Positions 33,328 through 39,918 of a stretch of DNA of 39,918 nucleotides are shown piece after piece. The DNA is from Saccoglossus kowalevskii. Taxonomy: Eukaryota > Hemichordata > Enteropneusta > Harrimaniidae. The notes below the pieces were generated by a model that did not search any database, was not told the DNA's origin, and saw only the letters and a list, made by a program, of their open reading frames with translations. The stretch is from the NCBI RefSeq assembly GCF_000003605.2, contig NW_003134779.1, positions 1-39,918 on the forward strand, read 5' to 3'. A program made the translations under genes and the position numbers. Numbering within the stretch: the stretch's first letter is position 1; each line of letters begins with the position of its first letter.

Positions 33328-35872
33328 ATGAGTTGAGAGGTAGATTTATTATGTTTCCACAAAGTTGGATAGTTTGAACCTGATATGAGTTGAGAGGGAG
33401 AATTATAATGTTTCCATACAGTCGGATAATTTAAACCAGAAATGAGTTGAGAGGTAGATTTATTATGTTTCCATACAGTTGGATAGTTTAAACCAGAAAT
33501 GAGTTGAGAGGTAGATTTATTATGTTTCCAAACAGTCGGAGAGTTTAAGCCTGATATGAGTTGAGAGGTAGATTGATTATGTTTCCATACAGTCGGATAG
33601 TTTAAACCAGAAATGAGTTGAGAGGTAGATTTATTATGTTTCCATACAGTGGGATAGTTTAAGCCTGATATGCGTTGAGAGGTAGATTTATAATGTTTCC
33701 ATATTGTCGGATACTTTAAACCAAAAATGAGTTGAGAGGTAGATTTATTATGTTTCCATACAGTCGGATAGTTTACGCCTGATATGAGTTGAGAGGTAGA
33801 TTAATTGTGTTTCCATACGGTCGGTTAGTTTAAATTAGAAATTAGTTGAGAGGAAGATTTATTATGTTTCCATACAGTCGGATAGTTTAAACCAGAAATG
33901 AGTTGAGAGGTAGATTTATTATGTTTCCATACAGTCGGATAGTTTAAACCAGAAATGAGATGAGAGGTAGATTTATTATGTTTCCTTACAGTCGGATAGT
34001 TTAATCCTGAAATGAGTTGAGAGGTAGATTGATTATGTTTCCATACAGTCGGATAGTTTAATCCTGATATGAGTTGAGAGGTAGATTTATTGTGTTTCCA
34101 TACAGTCGGATAGTTTAAACCTGATATGAGTTGAGAGGGAGAATTATAATGTTTCGATACAGTCGGATTGTTTAAACCAGAAATGAGTTGAGAGGTAGAT
34201 TCATTATGTTTCCATACAGTCGGATAGTTTAAGCTTGATATGAGTTGAGAAGTAGATTTAATATGTTTCCATACAGTCGGATAGTTTAAACCAGAAATGA
34301 GATGAGAGGTAGATTTATTACGTTTTCATACAGAGGGATAGTTTAAGGCTGATATGCGTTGAGAGGTAGATTTATAATGTTTCCATACAGTCGGATACTT
34401 TAAACCAAAAATGAGTTGAGAGGTAGATTTATTATGTTTCCATACAGTCGGATAGTTTAAGCCTGATATGAGTTGAGAGGTACATTAATTATGTTTCCAT
34501 ACGGTCGGTTAGTTTAAATTAGAAATTAGTTGAGAGGAAGATTTATTATGTTTCCATACAGTCGGATAGTTTAAACCAGAAATGAGTTGAGAGGTAGATT
34601 TATTATGTTTCCATACAGTCGGATAGTTTAAACCAGAAATGAGATGAGAGGTAGATTTATTATGTTTCCTTACAGTCGGATAGTTTAATCCTGATATGAG
34701 TTGAGAGGTAGATTTATTATGCTTCCATACAGTCGGATAGTTTAATCCTGATATGAGTTGAGAGGTAGATTTATTGTGTTTCCATACAGTCGGATAGTTT
34801 AAACCTGATATGAGTTGAGAGGGAGAATTATAATGCTTCGATAGAGTCGGATAGTTTAAACCAGAAATGAGTTGAGAGGTAGATTTATTATGTTTCCATA
34901 CAGTGGGATAGTTTAAGCCTGATATGCGTTGAGAGGTAGATTTATAATGTTTCCATACAGTTGGATAGTTTAAATTAGAAATGAGTTGCGAGGTAGATTT
35001 ATTATATTTTCATACAGTCGGATACTTTAAGCCTGATATGAGTTGAGAGGTAGATTTAATATGTTTTCATTCAGTCGGATAGTTTAAGCCTGATATGAGT
35101 TGCGAGGTAGATTTATTATATTTCCATACAGTCGGATAGTTTAAATTAGAAATGAGTTGAGAGGTAGATTGATTATGTTTCCATACAGTCGGATAGTTTA
35201 AATTAGAAATGAGTTGAGAGGTAGATTTATTATGTTTCCATACAGTCGGATAGTTTAATCCTGATATGAGTTGAGAGGTAGATTTATTATGTTTCCATAC
35301 AGTCGGATAGTTTAATCCTGAGATGAGTTGAGAGGTAGATTTATTGTGTTTCCATACAGTCGGATAGTTTAAACCTGATATGAGTTGAGAGGGAGAATTA
35401 TAATGTTTCGATACAGTCGGATAGTTTAAACCAGAAATGAGTTGAGAGGTAGATTCATTATGTTTCCATACAGTCGGATAGTTTAAGCTTGATATGAGTT
35501 GAGTGGTAGATTTATTATGTTTCCATACAGTCGGATAGTTTAAATTAGAAATGAGTTGAGAGGTAGATTTATTATGTTTCCATACATTCGGATACTTTAA
35601 ACCAAAAATGAGTTAAGAGGTAGATTTATTATGTTTCCATACAGTCGGATAGTTTAAGCCTGATATGAGTTGAGAGGTAGATTGATTATGTTTCCATACA
35701 GTCGGATAGTTTAAACCAGAAATGAGTTGAGAGGTAGATTTATTATGTTTCCATACAGTCGGATAGTTTAAGTCTATTATGAGTTGAGAGGCAGATTGAT
35801 TATGTTTCCATACAGTCGGATAGCTTTAGCCTCATATGAGTTGAGAGGTAGATTTATTATGTTTCCATACAA
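33328..35872 (+). repeat. Block 24: canonical and Q-R-S-G passes, then junction to type 2
   Basis: Order A-B-C-D-E-F-G-H-I-J-K-L-M-N-O-Q-R-S-G-H-I-J-K-L-M-N-O-F, then the G/C junction unit at 34924-34980, then type 2 units (GTTGCGAGG at 34981, TTCATTCAG, a second GTTGCGAGG, M, N, O, Q, GAGTGGTAG) and a GCTTTAGCCTCAT unit before P. 44 full units plus P. D has CGGAGAG at 33537-33543. Confidence 0.9.
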
Positions 35873-36650
35873 ATGAGTTGAGAGGTAGATTTATTATGTT
35901 TCCACAAAGTTGGATAGTTTAAACCTGATATGAGTTGAGAGGGAGAATTTTAATGTTTCCATACAGTCGGATAATTTCAACCAGAAATGAGTTGAGAGGT
36001 AGATTTATTATGTTTTCATACAGTCGGATACTTTAAGCCTGATATGAGTTGAGAGGTAGATTTAATATGTTTTCATTCAGTCGGATAGTTTAAGCCTGAT
36101 ATGAGTTGAGAGGTAGATTTATTATGTTTCCATACAGTCGGATAGTTTAATCCTGATATGAGTTGAGAGGTAGATTTATTATGTTTCCACACAGTCGGAT
36201 AGTTTAAGCCTGATATGAGTTGAGAGGTAGATTGATTATGTTTCCATACAGTCGGATAGTTTAAACCAGAAATGAGTTGAGAGGTAGATTTATTATGTTT
36301 CCATACAGTGGGATAGTTTAAGCCTGATATGCGTTGAGAGGTAGATTTATAATGTTTCCATACAGTCGGATACTTTAAACTAAAAATGAGTTGAGAGGTA
36401 GATTTATTATGTTTCCATACTGTCGGATAGTTTAAGCCTGATATGAGTTGAGAGGTAGATTAATTATGTTTCCATATGGTCGGTTAGTTTAAATTAGAAA
36501 TTAGTTGAGAGGAAGATTTATTATGTTTCCATACAGTCGGATAGTTTAAACCAGAAATGAGTTGAGAGGTAGATTTATTATGTTTCCATACAGTCGGATA
36601 GCTTAAGCCTCATATGAGTTGAGAGGTAGATTTATTATGTTTCCATACAA
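35873..36650 (+). repeat. Block 25: 778-bp type 2 HOR
   Basis: A, B with GAATTTTAATG and TTTCAACC, the TTTTCATACAG and TTCATTCAG units, M, a CCACACAG unit, E, F, G with AAACTAAAA, H, I with CATATGG, J, a GATAGCTTAAGCCTCAT unit, P. It has the length of blocks 1 and 18 but a different composition, so equal length does not mean the same HOR. Confidence 0.9.
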
Positions 36651-37314
36651 ATGAGTTGAGAGGTAGATTTATTATGTTTCCACAAAGTTGGATAGTTTAA
36701 ACCTGATATGAGTTGAGAGGGAGAATTATAATGTTTCCATACAGTCGGATAATTTCAACCAGAAATGAGTTGAGAGGTAGATTTATTATGTTTTCATACA
36801 GTCGGATACTTTAAGCCTGATATGAGTTGAGAGGTAGATTTATAATGTTTCCATACAGTCGGATACTTTAAACCAAAAATGAGTTGAGAGGTAGATTTAT
36901 TATGTTTCCATACAGTCGGATAGTTTAAGCCTGATATGAGTTGAGAGGTAGATTAATTATGTTTCCATACAGTCGGTTAGTTTAAATTAGAAATTAGTTG
37001 AGAGGAAGATTTATTATGTTTCCATACAGTCGGATAGTTTAAACCACAAATGAGATGAGAGGTAGATTTATTATGTTTCCTTACAGTCGGATAGTTTAAT
37101 CCTGATATGAGTTGAGAGGTAGATTTATTATATTTCCATACAGTCGGATAGTTTAATCCTGATATGAGTTGAGAGGTAGATTTATTGTGTTTCCATACAG
37201 TCGGATAGTTTAAACCTGATATGAGTTGAAAGGGAGAATTATAATGTTTCGATACAGTCGGATAGTTTACACCAGAAATGAGTTGAGAGGTAGATTTATT
37301 ATGTTTCCATACAA
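36651..37314 (+). repeat. Block 26: 664-bp HOR, shortest block
   Basis: Order A-B, a TTTTCATACAG unit, G-like, H, I, J, L, M, N, O, P; 11 full units plus P. B has TTTCAACC as in type 2. I keeps GATTAATT and GGTTAG but has CATACAG. M has ATTATATTT. Confidence 0.91.
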
Positions 37315-38605
37315 ATGAGTTGAGAGGTAGATTTATAATGTTTCCACAAAGTTGGATAGTTTAAACCTGATATGAGTTGAGAGGGAGAATTATAATGTTT
37401 CCAGACAGTCAGATAATTTAAACCTGATATGAGTTGAGAGGTAGATTGATTATGTTTCCATACAGTTGGATAGTTTAAACCAGAAATGAGTTGAGAGGTA
37501 GATTTATTATGTTTCCAAACAGTCGGATAGTTTAAGCCTGATATGAGTTGAGAGGTAGATTGATTATGTTTCCATGCAGTCGGATAGTTTAAACCAGAAA
37601 TGAGTTGAGAGGTAGATTTATTATGTTTCCATACAGTGGGATAGTTTAAGCCTGATATGCGTTGAGAGGTAGATTTATAATGTTTCTATACAGTCGGATA
37701 CTTTAAACCAAAAATGAGTTGAGAGGTAGATTTATTATGTTTCCATACAGTCGGATAGTTTAAGCCTGATATGAGTTGAGAGGTAGATTAATTATGTTTC
37801 CATACCGTCGGTTAGTTTAAATTAGAAATTAATTGAGAGGAAGATTTATTATGTTTCCATACAGTCGGATAGTTTAAACCAGAAAATAGTTGAGCGGTAG
37901 ATTTATTATGTTTCCATACAGTCGGATAGTTTAAACCAGAAATGAGATGAGAGGTAGATTTATTATGTTTCCTTACAGTCGGATAGTTTAATCCTGATAT
38001 GAGTTGAGAGGTAGATTTATTATGTTTCCATACAGTCGGATAGTTTAATCCTGATATGAGTTGAGAGGTAGATTTATTGTGTTTCCATACAGTCGGATAG
38101 TTTAAACCTGATATGAGATGAGAGGGAGAATTATAATGTTTCGATACAGTCGGATAGTTTAAACCAGAAATGAGTTGAGAGGTAGATTCATTATGTTTCC
38201 ATACAGTCGGATAGTTTAAGCTTGATATGAGTTGAGTGGTAGATTTATTATGTTTCCATACAGTCGGATAGTTTAAATTAGAAATGAGTTGAGAGGTAGA
38301 TTTATTATGTTTCCATACAGTCGGATACTTTAAACCAAAAATGAGTTAAGAGGTAGATTTATTATGTTTCCATACAGTCGGATAGTTTAAGCCTGATATG
38401 AGTTGAGAGGTAGATTGATTATGTTTCCATACAGTCGGATAGTTTAAACCAGAAATGAGTTGAGAGGTAGATTTATTATGTTTCCATACAGTCGGATAGT
38501 TTAAGCCTATTATGAGTTGAGAGGCAGATTGATTATGTTTCCATACAGTCGGATAGCTTTAGCCTCATATGAGTTGAGAGGTAGATTTATTATGTTTCCA
38601 TACAA
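37315..38605 (+). repeat. Block 27: 1291-bp canonical pass with type 2 tail
   Basis: A-B, an E/C unit (GATTGATT with CAGTTGG), D-E-F-G-H-I-J-K-L-M-N-O, Q, the GAGTGGTAG unit, an ATACTTT unit, H starting ATGAGTTAAG, E, an AAGCCTATT unit, a GAGGCAGATTGATT unit, P; 22 full units plus P. The tail matches the end of block 24 at an offset of 2733. Confidence 0.9.
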
Positions 38606-39613
38606 ATGAGTTGAGAGGTAGATTTATTATGTTTCCACAAAGTTGGATAGTTTAAACCTGATATGAGTTGAGAGGGAGAATTTTAATGTTTCCATACAGT
38701 CGGATAATTTCAACCAGAAATGAGTTGAGAGGTAGATTTATTATGTTTTCATACAGTCGGATACTTTAAGCCTGATATGAGTTGAGAGGTAGATTTAATA
38801 TGTTTTCATTCAGTCGGATAGTTTAAGCCTGATATGTGTTGCGAGGTAGATTTATTATATTTCCATACAGTCGGATAGTTTAAATTAGAAATGAGTTGAG
38901 AGGTAGATTGATTATGTTTCCATACAGTCGGATACGTTAAACCAGAAATGAGTTGAGAGGTAGATTTATTATGTTTCCTTACAGTCGGATAGTTTAATCC
39001 TGATATGAGTTGAGAGGTAGATTTATTATGTTTCCATACAGTCGGATAGTTTAAATTAGAAATGAGTTGAGAGGTAGATTTATTATGTTTCCATACAGTC
39101 GGATACGTTAAACCAGAAATGAGTTGAGAGGTAGATTTATTATGTTTCCTTACAGTCGGATAGTTTAATCCTGATATGAGTTGAGAAGGTAGATTTATTA
39201 TGTTTCCATACAGTCGGATAGTTTAAACCAGAAATGAGTTGAGAGGTAGATTTATTTGTGTTTCCATACAGTGGGATAGTTTAAGCCTGATATGAGTTGA
39301 GAGGTAGATTTATAATGTTTCCATACAGTCGGATACTTTAAACTAAAAATGAGTTGAGAGGTAGATTTATTATGTTTCCATACAGTCGGATAGTTTAAGC
39401 CTGATATGAGTTGAGAGGTAGATTAATTATGTTTCCATATGGTCGGTTAGTTTAAATTAGAAATTAGTTGAGAGGAAGATTTATTATGTTTCCATACAGT
39501 CGGATAGTTTAAACCAGAAATGAGTTGAGAGGTAGATTTATTATGTTTCCATACAGTCGGATAGCTTAAGCCTCATATGAGTTGAGAGGTAGATTTATTA
39601 TGTTTCCATACAA
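38606..39613 (+). repeat. Block 28: 1008-bp type 2 HOR
   Basis: A, B with GAATTTTAATG, TTTTCATACAG, TTCATTCAG and GTGTTGCGAGG units, then ACGTTAAACC and CCTTAC units, an F-like unit, G with AAACTAAAA, H, I with CATATGG, J, a GATAGCTTAAGCCTCAT unit, P. 17 full units plus P with two single-base gains (GAGAAGGTAG near 39187, TTTATTTGTG near 39256). Confidence 0.9.
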
Positions 39614-39918
39614 ATGAGTTGAGAGGTAGATTTATTATGTTTCCACAAAGTTGGATAGTTTAAACCTGATATGAGTTGAGAGGGAGAATTATAATGTTTC
39701 CATACAGTCGGATAATTTCAACCAGAAATGAGTTGAGAGGTAGATTTATTGTGTTTCCATACAGTCGGATAGTTTAAACCTGATATGAGTTGAGAGGGAG
39801 AATTATAATGTTTCGATACAGTCGGATAGTTTAAACCAGAAATGAGTTGAGAGGTAGATTCATTATGTTTCCATACAGTCGGATAGTTTAAGCTTGATAT
39901 GAGTTGAGTGGTAGATTT
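39614..39918 (+). repeat. Block 29: start of next HOR, cut by the window end
   Basis: A, B with TTTCAACC, N, O, Q, then 20 bases of a GAGTGGTAG unit. The array continues beyond the window. C to M are missing between B and N. Confidence 0.92.

Larger units (their letters stand above)
1..39918 (+). repeat. 57-bp satellite array with higher-order repeats, filling the window
   Basis: Every part of the window is a head-to-tail 57-bp unit in one orientation. Counting from ATGAG, the consensus is ATGAGTTGAGAGG (1-13), TAGATTTATTATG (14-26), TTTCCATACAG (27-37), TCGGATAG (38-45), TTTAAACCAGAA (46-57). It has 19 A, 19 T, 13 G and 6 C, with one CpG at positions 39-40. I tiled the window by hand as 681 full units, 29 units of 37 bp, terminal partials of 6 and 20 bp and indels netting +2, which sums exactly to the window length. 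Blocks below are delimited by the 37-bp unit P. No flanking unique DNA, transposon, tRNA, rRNA or credible gene is visible. This layout is typical of eukaryotic heterochromatic satellites; the taxon cannot be told from the sequence. Confidence 0.98.

Noticed and set aside
1-39918. CRISPR array (regular short repeats)
   Set aside because: The 57-bp units abut with no unique spacers, vary in related ways and form HORs; there are no cas genes or leader.
1-39918. Assembly artefact or circular concatemer, suggested by the match of the two window ends
   Set aside because: The blocks differ in order, length and private variants, and the end match covers only a few units before the order diverges. 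Read-level checking would still be needed to exclude local collapse.

Overview
The whole window is satellite DNA. I find no gene, RNA gene, transposon or single-copy sequence. It is one head-to-tail array of a 57-bp, AT-rich unit (33% GC in the consensus), with every unit in the same orientation and both window ends lying inside the array. Arrays this long with nested higher-order repeats (HORs) are typical of eukaryotic nuclear heterochromatin (centromeric, pericentromeric, subtelomeric or knob-like). I cannot name the species. My hand tiling accounts for every base: 681 full monomers, 29 copies of one 37-bp truncated monomer, 6 + 20 bases of partial units at the ends, and scattered 1-5 bp indels summing to +2.

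Monomer types recur in a fixed order. I letter them by diagnostic changes, counting the unit from ATGAG. A: CCACAAAGTTGG. B: GGGAGAATTATAATG plus GATAATTT. C: CAGTTGG. D: CCAAACAG. E: GATTGATT. F: CAGTGGG. G: starts ATGCG, has GATACTTT. H: ends AAGCCTGAT. I: GATTAATT plus GGTCGGTTAG. J: starts ATTAG, has AGGAAG. K: consensus. L: ATGAGATGAG plus CCTTAC. M: ends AATCCTGAT. N: ATTGTG. O: GGGAGAATTATAATG plus TTCGATAC. P: the 37-bp truncated unit. The canonical HOR is A-B-C-D-E-F-G-H-I-J-K-L-M-N-O-P = 15 x 57 + 37 = 892 bp; a clean copy is 14529-15420. Common derivatives lack D-E (778 bp) or carry a Q-R-S-G cassette after O and then re-enter at H. Q: GATTCATT plus an AAGCTT site. R: GAGAAGTAG plus TTTAATATG. 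S: ATTACG plus CAGAGGG.

Layout. 1-about 800: a second subfamily ('type 2', landmarks TTTTCATACAG, TTCATTCAG, GTTGCGAGG, GAGTGGTAG). About 800-9100: canonical HORs and Q-R-S variants. 9101-12896: a 3.8-kb stretch without P, with a third set of variants ('type 3': GTATAAATT, GCATGATAAGAG, TTATATTGG). 12897-15762: canonical. 15763-17623: mixed type 2 and type 3. 17624-34923: canonical and Q-R-S HORs with many deletions, chimeric monomers and long-range copies. 34924-39918: type 2 again, opening with the same junction monomer as at 15763.

The minus strand has a 19-codon open frame in most monomers because 57 is divisible by 3. The apparent ORFs of 114-210 codons are this repeat read through until a type I stop, another stop variant or an indel, and I do not call them genes. 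The most notable observation is in type O: it matches 8 of the 9 essential positions of the mammalian CENP-B box, about once per HOR, directly before the truncated unit P where P is present. The ordinary monomer matches 7 of 9. Other notable points are the 37-bp phase-breaking unit, copied segments with private variants at constant offsets of 2.3 to 38.7 kb, and chimeric monomers that mark recombination points.
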